Assembly (NCBI RefSeq): GCF_014297335.1
Contig: NZ_JACOQH010000016.1
Span: 1 to 8,909, forward strand
Length of the DNA: 8,909 nt
Origin: Roseburia_D yibonii
Lineage (GTDB): Bacteria; Bacillota; Clostridia; Lachnospirales; Lachnospiraceae
Direction of reading: 5' to 3'
Every line of letters begins with the position of its first letter. Position 1 is the stretch's first letter. This document shows positions 1-5,970 of the stretch, piece by piece. A program made the position numbers and the translations under genes. The notes below the pieces were generated by a model. It did not search any database. It worked only from the letters and a program-made list of their open reading frames with translations, and was not told the origin of the DNA.

Positions 1-2
1 TT

Positions 3-74
3 AGATCTGCAGCTTATGCAGCGCCGCCGATCTGGGTCGAGGAAATACTGCCAGAAGGAATTTCTGAGACATGA
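3..74 (+). CDS. C-terminal end of an upstream gene (partial)
   Basis: The reading frame is open from the left edge and ends at TGA 72-74, giving about 23 residues that finish in WVEEILPEGISET. I do not recognise the family. The composition (acidic, with Trp and Pro) reads more like a true protein tail than the Arg/Lys-rich alternative frame over the same bases. Non-coding repeat sequence begins about 50 bp after the stop. Too little is present to assign a function, and a chance open frame cannot be excluded. Confidence 0.4.
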   Translation, partial: RSAAYAAPPIWVEEILPEGISET

Positions 75-121
75 AACAAATTCAAAAAAGAAAAGAATCA
101 GCAGGGAACACGCTCCGCGGG

Positions 122-306
122 GTCTCTTTCGCCCCTTTAGAAAAAGCGGCGGGGCGACGCCAAACCCGTAAACCATTTGCTCGCCGCAAGGCAAAAGGAA
201 GAAATTCCCATTTCTCCCTTCGGACAAGAGCTTCCTGGAACCAGAAAATGTCAATTCTTAAATTCTCCCTTGCTGCTACGCAGCTGCAGTCCGATTTACA
301 TTGACA
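122..306 (+). repeat. Structured composite repeat, copy 1
   Basis: This is one of two inverted copies; the other is 4241-4427 on the opposite strand. Part A (122-194) matches the reverse complement of 4352-4427 at about 68 of 73 positions plus one 3-nt insertion. Part B (249-306) begins TGTCAAT and ends ATTGACA. Its left arm (249-270) is identical to that of copy 2, and its right arm (288-306) differs at one base. The 17-nt core between the arms is unrelated to that of copy 2 and folds as GCTGC-TAC-GCAGC. The roughly 50-nt spacer between A and B has diverged in sequence but can also fold. Part A carries GCGGCG (146-151) opposite CGCCGC (182-187). The role is unknown; a DNA-processing or recombination site is one inference. 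Confidence 0.8.
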
Positions 307-308
307 TT

Positions 309-339
309 AAAAAAAGACCTCCTGCAAACGCAAGAGATC
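309..339 (-). terminator. Intrinsic terminator of the 54-residue gene
   Basis: On the minus strand a 10-bp stem with two G-U pairs (339-330 with 325-316) and a GTTT loop is followed by seven T residues (315-309). It lies 26 bp after the stop of the small leftward gene and supports that gene being real. Confidence 0.8.
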
Positions 340-365
340 CTTCCAAACATAGAAGCATGAAAAAT

Positions 366-530
366 CTATTCTATTCCACTTGCGCTCTTAATAAATTGAA
401 TAAATTTTCTCACACCTCTTATCTCATCCATAACTTTATCATCTGATGAGTCACGCGTAATTTGAAAATCTGCAAAGAGCCTCTGCAGTTCCGCAACAGA
501 AAACGTTGATTTCTTCTTTTGATTAGCCAT
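366..530 (-). CDS. Small hypothetical protein, 54 residues
   Basis: I do not recognise this protein. The chosen start is the ATG at 530, beginning MANQKKKSTFSVAELQRL, because an AAGGTGAG ribosome binding site lies just upstream. A longer frame starts at 584 but runs through the promoter region. The product has a Lys-rich N-terminus followed by mostly helical, charged sequence (LQRLFADFQITRDSS, then VMDEIRGVRKFIQFIKS), with no signal peptide or membrane segment. The gene has its own promoter (555-584) and a strong terminator (309-339), so it is a complete monocistronic unit. It is divergent from the ribbon-helix-helix gene across the operator region, which suggests shared control. A plasmid maintenance role or a small antitoxin-like protein is possible but unproven. 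Confidence 0.65.
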   Translation of the reverse strand: MANQKKKSTFSVAELQRLFADFQITRDSSDDKVMDEIRGVRKFIQFIKSASGIE

Positions 531-554
531 ATTCTCACCTTCTTTCATAACGCA

Positions 555-584
555 AACATAGCACAAAGGGAACGCAATAGTCAA
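555..584 (-). promoter_or_regulatory. Promoter of the 54-residue gene
   Basis: Reading leftward there is TTGACT (584-579), an 18-bp spacer and TATGTT (560-555), placing the transcript start about 18 nt before the start codon. The spacer contains TATTGCG, which matches one half of the palindromic operator found twice to its right. Confidence 0.55.
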
Positions 585-599
585 CAGATTTAGCCATTG

Positions 600-635
600 A
601 TATTACGCAATATTTATTGACATATTGCACAATAT
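600..635. promoter_or_regulatory. Tandem palindromic operators
   Basis: Two near-identical sites, ATATTACGCAATAT (600-613) and ATATTGCACAATAT (622-635), have centres 22 bp apart, about two helical turns. Each differs by one base from the perfect palindrome in the parA promoter at 918-931. They lie between two divergent promoters, and the second fills the spacer of the rightward one. The neighbouring ribbon-helix-helix protein is the obvious candidate binder, by inference. Confidence 0.65.
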
Positions 636-645
636 ATATTATTCT
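617..645 (+). promoter_or_regulatory. Promoter of the ribbon-helix-helix gene
   Basis: TTGACA (617-622), a 17-bp spacer and TATTCT (640-645) form this promoter. The start codon is at 709, so the leader is about 55 nt. The spacer is occupied by a palindromic operator, so repressor binding there would block RNA polymerase. Confidence 0.6.
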
Positions 646-708
646 AAATATAATTATTAAAACTTTTAACAATCTCTATATAACCTTGAAGGGAGAACAC
701 ATATCAAA

Positions 709-906
709 ATGGCAAATAAACCGTTTAACCAAATAGAATATCAAAACGAATACAACCGTCAAAATTATGATCGAATAAACCTGGTTGTTAAAAAGGGGAA
801 AAAAGACATTATAAAAGCGGAAGCACAAAAAAGTGGGAAAAAAGTAAATGAGTATATCAATAATGCGATTGATGAATACATAAAGAAACAAAATGATAAG
901 ATATGA
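709..906 (+). CDS. Ribbon-helix-helix DNA-binding protein (Arc/CopG type)
   Basis: A 65-residue basic protein. An N-terminal Asn/Gln-rich arm is followed by the strand YDRINLVVKKG (residues 20-30), then two helices (about 31-43 and 45-60, with VNEYINNAIDEYIKKQ). This strand-helix-helix pattern is that of Arc/MetJ/CopG dimeric repressors. The ribosome binding site AAGGGAG is somewhat far from the ATG (about 13 nt). The gene precedes parA and sits between two promoters carrying the same palindrome. I infer that it represses itself and parAB, and it may also act as a centromere-binding or copy-control protein. The fold call is fairly firm; the targets are inferred from the repeated operators. 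Confidence 0.75.
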   Translation: MANKPFNQIEYQNEYNRQNYDRINLVVKKGKKDIIKAEAQKSGKKVNEYINNAIDEYIKKQNDKI

Positions 907-912
907 TTCGCG

Positions 913-941
913 TTGACATATTGCGCAATATGTGATATGAT
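913..941 (+). promoter_or_regulatory. parAB promoter with 18-bp palindromic operator
   Basis: TTGACA (913-918), a 17-bp spacer and TATGAT (936-941) form a near-consensus promoter for parA. The perfect palindrome ACATATTGCGCAATATGT (916-933) overlaps the -35 end and fills the spacer. The same sequence with two changes lies at 620-637 in the promoter of the ribbon-helix-helix gene, so both units are probably repressed together. Confidence 0.75.
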
Positions 942-970
942 ATATTTATACCAAAGGAGGAAATATAAAT

Positions 971-1828
971 ATGGCAACTACAATATCAATCATCAACAAC
1001 AAAGGCGGCGTTGGAAAAACAACATCTACTGGGATCATAGCAGAATTAATGGCATACCTGGGGAAGCGGGTACTCTGCATTGACCTTGATCAGCAGAGTA
1101 ATCTCAGCATGATGCTTGGCTGTTATACTGAGGATCCGGAACCTGTCATAAACGGAGTCGAAGCCCCTGAAAAAGAAAACATAACCGAACTTTTTAAGGG
1201 AAGATACCGCACCAAAGAAGAAGTGCTGCCGCTTATCCAGCACACGCAGATCAATGGACTTGATATTATCCCATCAAGCAAGCGTCACAAAAATACTCAG
1301 CTTAATATAGAGATCAATAAAACCGGCAATAACAATATCATTTTAAAAAAGGCACTGAGTACTATTAAGGATGATTATGATTTTATCCTGATTGACAACG
1401 CCCCGGCATCTGATATACTGACCGTGAACAGTATGTTTGCATCAAACTATGTTCTGACACCGGTTCGCGTGGAATCTTTTTCTTATAAAGGGCTGAAAGA
1501 AACCCTAGACAGCATAGCTTATATCAAGGAAGAGCATGACCTTGAAAATGCGAATTTCCTCGGAGCATTTATCACTCAAGCCGAGATAAACACGAATGTT
1601 TACAAAGATCTGCGCGATAACTACGAAGCCGAGCTTGGAACCCGGTTTCTGAAAACGCCTATTCGAAAGGATATCAAGATTGCGGAGATAGAAACCCTGT
1701 TTGAGCCGATCTTGGCGTATAACGCAGATACTAATGCAGTTTTTGATTATGGCAAGTTGCTACTCGAACTGAACATACTGGATAAAAAAGCCACAAAAAA
1801 ATTGAAAGAATCAATCGGAGAGGAGTAG
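971..1828 (+). CDS. parA: ParA-family partition ATPase
   Basis: A 285-residue Walker-type ATPase of the ParA/Soj/MinD superfamily that would drive segregation of plasmid copies over the nucleoid. The deviant Walker A motif KGGVGKTT is at residues 11-18 and includes the signature lysine K11. The A' motif CIDLDQQSN is at 36-44 and Walker B FILIDNAPA at 138-146. There is no N-terminal DNA-binding domain ahead of Walker A, so autoregulation is probably left to another protein, consistent with the ribbon-helix-helix gene upstream. AAAGGAGG lies 10 nt before the ATG. The parB start follows the stop by 4 nt, forming a tight operon. Confidence 0.93.
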   Translation: MATTISIINNKGGVGKTTSTGIIAELMAYLGKRVLCIDLDQQSNLSMMLGCYTEDPEPVINGVEAPEKENITELFKGRYRTKEEVLPLIQHTQINGLDIIPSSKRHKNTQLNIEINKTGNNNIILKKALSTIKDDYDFILIDNAPASDILTVNSMFASNYVLTPVRVESFSYKGLKETLDSIAYIKEEHDLENANFLGAFITQAEINTNVYKDLRDNYEAELGTRFLKTPIRKDIKIAEIETLFEPILAYNADTNAVFDYGKLLLELNILDKKATKKLKESIGEE

Positions 1829-1832
1829 AAAG

Positions 1833-3212
1833 ATGGCAAAACGGAAGTTTAATTTTGCGGCGGGCGCCGAACAAAACACTCCGGATGCACCGGAAACACA
1901 ACCACAGACACAATCCACACCAGAAGAATCAAAATCCGCTGTGCAGACGCTTGTAGAAAAGATCGACGCACCGATTAACACCGCATTTAATTTTAAGTAT
2001 ATCAAGCGTGATAAAATTATCTTCCATGCAAAAAATGACTATCCCATGGAAGAAATTGAGAAACTGGCAGATAGCATTTTGAATTTCGGTTTGATACATA
2101 ACCTGGAAGTATTTTATGATCTCGAAAATGATCAGTACATCCTTGATTCCGGAGAACGACGGACAAGAGCGATTGACTATCTGGTGGAAAAATACAAAGA
2201 TTATCCGGACAAAGATAATGAATCGTATCAGAAGTATCTACACTTTGTAGCTCCTTTTGAAAATGGATATCCGTGCAATGTAAAAACGAAATATGCTGAT
2301 ACAGATTTATCCGAATCCGCCTCTGATCTGTTGGAACAGATCGATGCCGAAATCAGACTGATTATTGCGAATGAAGAAACCCGAAGCAAAGATACATTAC
2401 GAACAAAGCAGCATGTAGACCGTTTGAATGAACTGTATACCAAGCGGAACCAGACCTTGAAAAAAGGCGAAAAGATCAATGTGAATAATGAGATTGCGAA
2501 ACAGCTTAATATCAGCGATAAGCAGGTAAAAAACTATAAGGATATTGATAAGCTGATCCCGGAACTCCGGAAAAAGTTTGAGGAAAACGAAGTCTCCCTT
2601 AAAGATGGAGCCAATTATGCAAAGCTGACCGAGGAAGAGCAGCGTCAGATTCTTACGCTGATTGAAAACGGAGAAAACCGGCAGGAAATCAACCGACTTA
2701 TGGATCAGATGAAAGCTATGCGCAGTGATATCTCAACAAAGGAAAATCAGATATCTGAGTTGGAAAACACGATTGAAAACCAAAATGCAATCATTAAGTC
2801 GATCAATGACGCTCAGAACGATCTGAAACAGCAGCTTGTTGCGGAACAGGAAAAGGGGGATCCCAATAATGAAAAAATCCGTGAGCTGGAGTCATCATTA
2901 GATGATATGAAAAATCAGATCAGCGCACAGAAAAAATCTTTAAAAGACACCGTAAAAGAAAAAGATAATATGATTGCGGATCTGCAAAAGAAACTGGATG
3001 CACAGGCAAAAATGCAGAGTACCGAAACGAATAATAATTCAAAACTGATTCGTACTCAGTACGATCTCGAAAAAGGAATTGAAACTTTAATCACACTTTT
3101 TGCCGATCTTGAAAAAAAACTGGATGAATATAAGGCGGTTTCCGAAGATTCGGAAGATTTTAGGAAAAAAATCCAGTCGGTAATTAAGGAAAATGGGAAA
3201 AAATTCTCGTAA
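1833..3212 (+). CDS. parB: ParB-like partition protein with long coiled coil
   Basis: A 459-residue centromere-binding partner of ParA. After a Gln/Thr/Pro-rich N-terminal arm comes the ParB/Srx-like domain (about 55-150), with the SGERRTRA motif at 106-113 that in ParB proteins belongs to the CTP-binding region. A helix-turn-helix region follows (about 215-240, NNEIAKQLNISDKQVKNYK). Residues about 283-395 are heptad-rich and Gln/Glu/Lys-rich (for example ISELENTIENQNAI), predicting a long coiled coil, and the C-terminus is helical. It is longer than typical ParB proteins of about 280-300 residues because of this coil. GGAGAGGAG just upstream overlaps the end of parA and serves as the ribosome binding site. 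Confidence 0.85.
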   Translation: MAKRKFNFAAGAEQNTPDAPETQPQTQSTPEESKSAVQTLVEKIDAPINTAFNFKYIKRDKIIFHAKNDYPMEEIEKLADSILNFGLIHNLEVFYDLENDQYILDSGERRTRAIDYLVEKYKDYPDKDNESYQKYLHFVAPFENGYPCNVKTKYADTDLSESASDLLEQIDAEIRLIIANEETRSKDTLRTKQHVDRLNELYTKRNQTLKKGEKINVNNEIAKQLNISDKQVKNYKDIDKLIPELRKKFEENEVSLKDGANYAKLTEEEQRQILTLIENGENRQEINRLMDQMKAMRSDISTKENQISELENTIENQNAIIKSINDAQNDLKQQLVAEQEKGDPNNEKIRELESSLDDMKNQISAQKKSLKDTVKEKDNMIADLQKKLDAQAKMQSTETNNNSKLIRTQYDLEKGIETLITLFADLEKKLDEYKAVSEDSEDFRKKIQSVIKENGKKFS

Positions 3213-3253
3213 AAAAAAAATAGGTATTGAATAAAAAGGAAAAATATGTAAAA

Positions 3254-3347
3254 TAGTTAGGGAATAGTCCTAACTAAAAACAGGACAAGATAGTTATTTT
3301 GTCCGCTTTTTTGACAAGAAGTGTACACGAAAGTGTATGCTTTTTTT
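3254..3347 (+). terminator. Terminator cluster after parB
   Basis: Three hairpins follow parB. TAGTTAGG pairs with CCTAACTA (3254-3261 with 3269-3276). GGACAA pairs with TTGTCC (3283-3288 with 3299-3304) and is followed by GC and six T residues. TACAC-GAAA-GTGTA (3324-3337) is followed by TGC and seven T residues. The last two fit intrinsic terminators for parAB; the first could instead be a protein-binding inverted repeat. Confidence 0.7.
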
Positions 3348-3351
3348 GTAC

Positions 3352-3384
3352 AAAAAAGATGAAGGGAACCGGGTTCCCTTCATC
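3352..3384 (-). terminator. Terminator of mazEF
   Basis: A perfect 12-bp stem (GATGAAGGGAAC with GTTCCCTTCATC, 3358-3369 and 3373-3384) has a 3-nt loop. On the minus strand it is followed by six T residues. It lies 12 bp after the mazF stop and separates mazEF from the convergent parAB. Confidence 0.85.
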
Positions 3385-3396
3385 TCATATCCAGCA

Positions 3397-3720
3397 TCAC
3401 TCTAAGAAACTTTTGATCATAGATCTTGCTTCATCCACAATATCCGTAGGTGCTTTTTCTGCCGTGACAGCATTTCTTTTACGCACATCTAATGATTTAA
3501 CTTGTTCACATAATATAACCCCGGTGGTTCTAGTCCGATCATCCAGTGGAACGTGCAACGGATGTTTGTTGTCAGTATTCGTAATTGGACACACCATTGC
3601 CATTGAGGTATGATGATTCAAAATATCATTGCTGACAACAAGCGCAGGCCGTCTCCCGGCTTGTTCATGCCCTGTCTGTGGATTAAAATCCATAATGATT
3701 ATGTCTCCGAAATTTACCAA
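3397..3720 (-). CDS. mazF: MazF-family mRNA interferase toxin
   Basis: A 107-residue endoribonuclease toxin of the MazF/Kid/PemK family, which cuts mRNA at short sequence motifs when released from its antitoxin. The family signature is clear: GDIIIMDFNPQTGHEQAGRR near the N-terminus (residues 5-24), then PALVVSND, and VCPITN at 43-48. The conserved Arg of the RRP segment and Thr of PIT correspond to the usual catalytic positions. The start is a TTG at 3720, not ATG, and overlaps the mazE stop by 7 nt. An AGAAGGTG ribosome binding site lies inside the mazE coding sequence. The weak start and overlap should keep toxin below antitoxin. The gene is full length and looks intact. Confidence 0.93.
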   Translation of the reverse strand: MVNFGDIIIMDFNPQTGHEQAGRRPALVVSNDILNHHTSMAMVCPITNTDNKHPLHVPLDDRTRTTGVILCEQVKSLDVRKRNAVTAEKAPTDIVDEARSMIKSFLE

Positions 3721-3992
3721 ACTTCTTCACCTTCTGGAGCTCCCCAGTCAATCTCTTGTGTATTTTCAATAAAAATGTCATCAATCGTTTTCCCGTAAAA
3801 AGCCTCCAGCCTTTCTTTCAAACTGTTAAATTTCCTACTCTTTTTGATGACAATAGACTCATCTTCGAGGCTTAATAAGACAGGTTCATTTTCTTTTATA
3901 CCCAGTGAATCTAAATAATTTTTAGGTATCCTAATTGCCTGACTATTTCCCCACTTACGAACTGGAACTTTAATGATAATATTTTTTTCCAT
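3714..3992 (-). CDS. mazE: MazE-family antitoxin (AbrB-like)
   Basis: A 92-residue antitoxin. The N-terminal swapped-hairpin AbrB/MazE domain is clear: VPVRKWGNSQAIRIPKNYL (about 9-27), then the strands EPVLLSLEDESIVIKK (about 36-51). The acidic C-terminus (DDIFIENTQEIDW, then PEGEEVW) is the expected segment that wraps around MazF and blocks it. It is the first gene of the pair and overlaps mazF by 7 nt. MazE proteins usually bind their own promoter with MazF, so autoregulation at the promoter at 4193-4221 is likely but no operator was pinned down. Confidence 0.92.
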   Translation of the reverse strand: MEKNIIIKVPVRKWGNSQAIRIPKNYLDSLGIKENEPVLLSLEDESIVIKKSRKFNSLKERLEAFYGKTIDDIFIENTQEIDWGAPEGEEVW

Positions 3993-3993
3993 T

Positions 3994-4013
3994 TTCGTTC
4001 CTCTTCGTTCCTC
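3994..4013 (-). promoter_or_regulatory. Tandem ribosome binding sites before mazE
   Basis: The 10-base unit GAGGAACGAA (minus strand) occurs twice in direct tandem. The proximal GAGG has a normal 7-nt spacing to the mazE ATG; the distal one sits 10 nt further away. A standby site for ribosomes would favour antitoxin synthesis; slippage duplication without function is the alternative. Confidence 0.6.
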
Positions 4014-4038
4014 TTTTATGATTTATTGATTTTTTGAC

Positions 4039-4106
4039 TTTTTGATTTTCGATTCTACGATTTTTTTAACAATGATTTTTACGTTTTTCGAATTTTTGAT
4101 TTTCGA
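4039..4106 (-). repeat. Imperfect direct repeats in the A-rich mazEF leader
   Basis: TTTTTGATTTTCGA occurs at 4039-4052 and again at 4093-4106, each followed by a related T-rich stretch with CTAC. On the transcribed minus strand the roughly 190-nt mazEF leader is extremely rich in A with scattered TCG. No stable hairpin or coding frame was seen. Confidence 0.55.
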
Positions 4107-4192
4107 ATTTTTCTACAATTTTTTCTATAATTTTTTATTCCAGTCATAAGTATAAATAAATTCTATTTCATTTATATTTGTAGGATATAAGT

Positions 4193-4221
4193 ATTATACA
4201 TGTATATACATTGAATGTCAA
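4193..4221 (-). promoter_or_regulatory. Consensus promoter of mazEF
   Basis: Reading leftward there is a perfect TTGACA (4221-4216), exactly 17 bp of spacer and a perfect TATAAT (4198-4193). The transcript would start near 4186, giving a leader of about 190 nt before mazE. No other coding region fits this promoter. Confidence 0.8.
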
Positions 4222-4240
4222 TACGAAAATGTAAATTATG

Positions 4241-4427
4241 TGTCAATATAAATCGGACTGAATGATCTGTTTTTGATCATGAGGGAGAATTTAAGAATTG
4301 ACACATATCGAAAAATATGCTGTTTTTTGAGGATCTGCGTGCAGATTCCTCTTGCCTTGCGGCGAGCAAAAAATGGTTTAGGGCTTTGGCGTCGCCTCGC
4401 ACCTTTTTCTAAAGGGGCGAAAGAGAC
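4241..4427 (-). repeat. Structured composite repeat, copy 2 (inverted)
   Basis: This is the reverse-oriented partner of 122-306. Part B is 4241-4303: arms 4282-4303 and 4241-4259 match copy 1, but the 22-nt core (4260-4281) is a different sequence that folds as ATGATC with GATCAT around a 7-nt loop. The spacer holds a strong hairpin, GAGGATCTGC with GCAGATTCCTC (4329-4351). Part A is 4352-4427. An open frame of about 60 codons crosses it but has the same non-coding character as copy 1. The two copies bracket the whole partition and mazEF block. Confidence 0.8.
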
Positions 4428-4529
4428 AGGGAAGATGCTGAGAATAGAAAATTTTTATTAATAACAAATTTCAATTAAAATAATGGAAATTGCTAGGAAT
4501 ATGGAGATTTTTCGGTTCCTGATCTTGGA

Positions 4530-4750
4530 ACAAGATTTTATATATGTAGATATAATATTAATATAAGGTATAATATATACCCTCTGCTGTTTGACTGCTT
4601 TTTCCTTTAAAATCAAGGATTTCCAGACTTATCCACAAGTACAGAAATTGAATAAAATTAGTCGTTTTTATCTATAAAATTTGAATACTTTTTTTAACTT
4701 ATGCATAAAAATTGAATGCTCTAAAATAAAGTACCATGAAAATTGAATGA
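4530..4750. other. Probable replication origin (AT-rich region, DnaA box, iterons)
   Basis: Directly downstream of the probable initiator gene lies a very AT-rich stretch (about 4533-4580). A perfect DnaA box TTATCCACA follows (4629-4637), then four iterons (4644-4748). This order (melting region, DnaA box, initiator repeats) is typical of iteron-type theta origins, and an origin just 3' of the rep gene is also the pIP501/pAMbeta1 arrangement. No gene was found in 4430-4896. Confidence 0.65.
4644..4748 (+). repeat. Four iterons spaced 31-33 bp
   Basis: The repeats have core AAATTGAAT or AATTTGAAT, usually preceded by extra A residues. Their GAAT ends fall at 4653, 4686, 4717 and 4748, so the spacings are 33, 31 and 31 bp, close to three helical turns. 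All face the same way and would place bound initiator on one face of the DNA. The third and fourth share AAAATTGAATG. Confidence 0.65.
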
Positions 4751-4761
4751 AATATTTTAGC

Positions 4762-4784
4762 AAAAAAATAACCGGATGCTCCGG
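4762..4784 (-). terminator. Terminator downstream of rep
   Basis: On the minus strand CCGGA-GCA-TCCGG (4784-4772) is followed by TTATTTTTTT. It would end rep transcription about 110 bp after the stop codon, before the iterons. Confidence 0.65.
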
Positions 4785-4847
4785 AACACTTTTTTTCCGG
4801 AAAAATCCGATTTTCATCCTCTCTTTTATTGTTTGCTCCATATTTTC

Positions 4848-4906
4848 GGCAGTTTTAACTACGCCAACTAAGCCATTTACATATTGTAAATAGCTCCTAA
4901 ACTGCC
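4848..4906. repeat. Nested inverted repeats at the rep 3' end
   Basis: GGCAGTTT (4848-4855) is the inverse of AAACTGCC (4899-4906), which overlaps the last codons of rep. Nested inside is AGCCATTTAC-ATATT-GTAAATAGCT (4871-4895), with one mismatch in the stem. It may be an mRNA 3' structure or a protein-binding site near the origin. Confidence 0.5.
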
Positions 4907-5766
4907 AATTCTCGCTTCAAAATGCTATGTATAAGCTTAGGCTTTAAGCTCCTGTTTTTTATGACCTCAGATCCATCATTCAGGACCTGAAGACTCTTTT
5001 CAATGGCTTGTTTTAGCAAGTCAAATATATTCATTTTTACACGCGCTGCTTCTTTTTTGTACTGTCTAACTAGATCCATTACATCCTTGAGATCCTTTTT
5101 GCGCGGATCCTTGATCTTATTTCTTCGACAAATCACATTAACATTATGTGCCGCATAGTTTTCGTTCTCAGATGCTTGTCCTGGCTGTTTATAAACACTT
5201 ATCTTAGGACGCATATAATACATTCCATCTACAATCCCGATTGAAAAGAAACGTTTCAGTTCCATCAGATATGTACGCATGACTCTCTTTGTTACAGAAA
5301 ACATTTTTGTATATTTCTCATAAAACCGTTTGGTTCCGATCCGGAACTGACCTTTTTCACCGCCGGTACCAGCATAAGACATCCGGAGCAGTTCCATAGC
5401 CAACAGCTTAGATCCGGCCTTCATCCCAAAAAACTCTTCATCATAGAAAATATGATGATTAGTATTAACATAGCCTTCCGTGATATCATTCATGTCCACA
5501 TACCCGTTCTTGAGGATGGTGATATCATGATCGATCCTGTTGCTCTTTTCCACAGCAACAAAACCTTTTTCTTGCAGGGATTGTTTTACATCATAAAATC
5601 CCTGATAGCTCATATGCATAGTTTCGCATAATTCTTTGTAATGTATTCCGGATACCTTGCCAGAATCATCCTGATAGCGCGAGACATAGATGAGAAAATC
5701 GATTTCTTTTGATGTAAGTTTTTCTTCAATCATACGATCCAATACGCTGTTTTTTAATTTCTGCAT
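4897..5766 (-). CDS. Probable plasmid replication initiator (double winged helix)
   Basis: A 289-residue basic protein. Residues about 17-95 read as a winged-helix domain (LTSKEIDFLIYVSRYQ, then YKELCETMHMSYQGFYDVKQ as the recognition region). About 118-190 look like a second one (SKLLAMELLRMSYAG, then TKRFYEKYTKMFSVTKRVMR). The C-terminal third is Lys/Arg-rich and helical. Tandem winged helices are common in theta-type Rep initiators, but I do not recognise the exact family. The function is inferred mainly from context: iterons and a DnaA box lie just downstream, and an antisense RNA plus attenuator lie upstream. The ATG at 5766 follows AAAGGAG by about 11 nt. A transcriptional regulator is the alternative reading. 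Confidence 0.65.
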   Translation of the reverse strand: MQKLKNSVLDRMIEEKLTSKEIDFLIYVSRYQDDSGKVSGIHYKELCETMHMSYQGFYDVKQSLQEKGFVAVEKSNRIDHDITILKNGYVDMNDITEGYVNTNHHIFYDEEFFGMKAGSKLLAMELLRMSYAGTGGEKGQFRIGTKRFYEKYTKMFSVTKRVMRTYLMELKRFFSIGIVDGMYYMRPKISVYKQPGQASENENYAAHNVNVICRRNKIKDPRKKDLKDVMDLVRQYKKEAARVKMNIFDLLKQAIEKSLQVLNDGSEVIKNRSLKPKLIHSILKRELAV

Positions 5767-5919
5767 CCAGTCTCACGCTCCTTTCTTCTTTTTTAGTCTT
5801 AAATTTTTTATATTTTCCGCAGATTTTCATAGGCTTTTAGAGAATTTTTTAAATTTTTTTGAGATTTTTTTTTCGTGCAAAATCCTTTGAAAGCCTTGAT
5901 TTCACTATGTTTTATATAC

Positions 5920-5955
5920 AAAAAAAACTGTGTGATCTTAAAAACCACACAGTTT
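5920..5955 (-). terminator. Attenuator in the rep mRNA leader
   Basis: On the minus strand a perfect 10-bp stem (AAACTGTGTG with CACACAGTTT, 5925-5934 and 5946-5955) has an 11-nt loop and runs into an unbroken T tract. It lies after the region complementary to the antisense RNA and about 150 nt before the rep start codon. It would therefore stop rep transcription unless an upstream fold prevents it. A 6-bp competing pairing, TTTGTC (5971-5976 region) with GACAAA, is possible but weak. Confidence 0.75.
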
Positions 5956-5970
5956 GTCATCTTAATCATA

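Noticed and set aside
71..446. Two overlapping rightward reading frames (71-304 and 177-446)
   Set aside because: Both run through the structured repeat and the terminator of the leftward small gene; they are Arg-rich or low-quality in composition and have no ribosome binding site.
366..584. Longer 72-residue version of the small leftward protein
   Set aside because: The extra N-terminus would cover the -10 and -35 boxes, while the internal ATG at 530 has a good ribosome binding site.
3299..3798. Rightward frames opposite mazEF
   Set aside because: They are antisense shadows of well-supported MazE and MazF coding sequence.
4039..4130. CRISPR-like or tandem repeat array in the T-rich stretch
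   Set aside because: There are only two imperfect copies in low-complexity sequence, with no spacer regularity or cas genes.
4218..4246. Second leftward promoter using TTGACA at 4246-4241
   Set aside because: The -10 position reads TATTGA, a poor match, and the TTGACA belongs to the repeat end; the promoter at 4193-4221 is far better.
4273..4461. Rightward reading frame of 62 codons
   Set aside because: It lies across the second repeat copy, has a different frame content from copy 1 and no plausible ribosome binding site.
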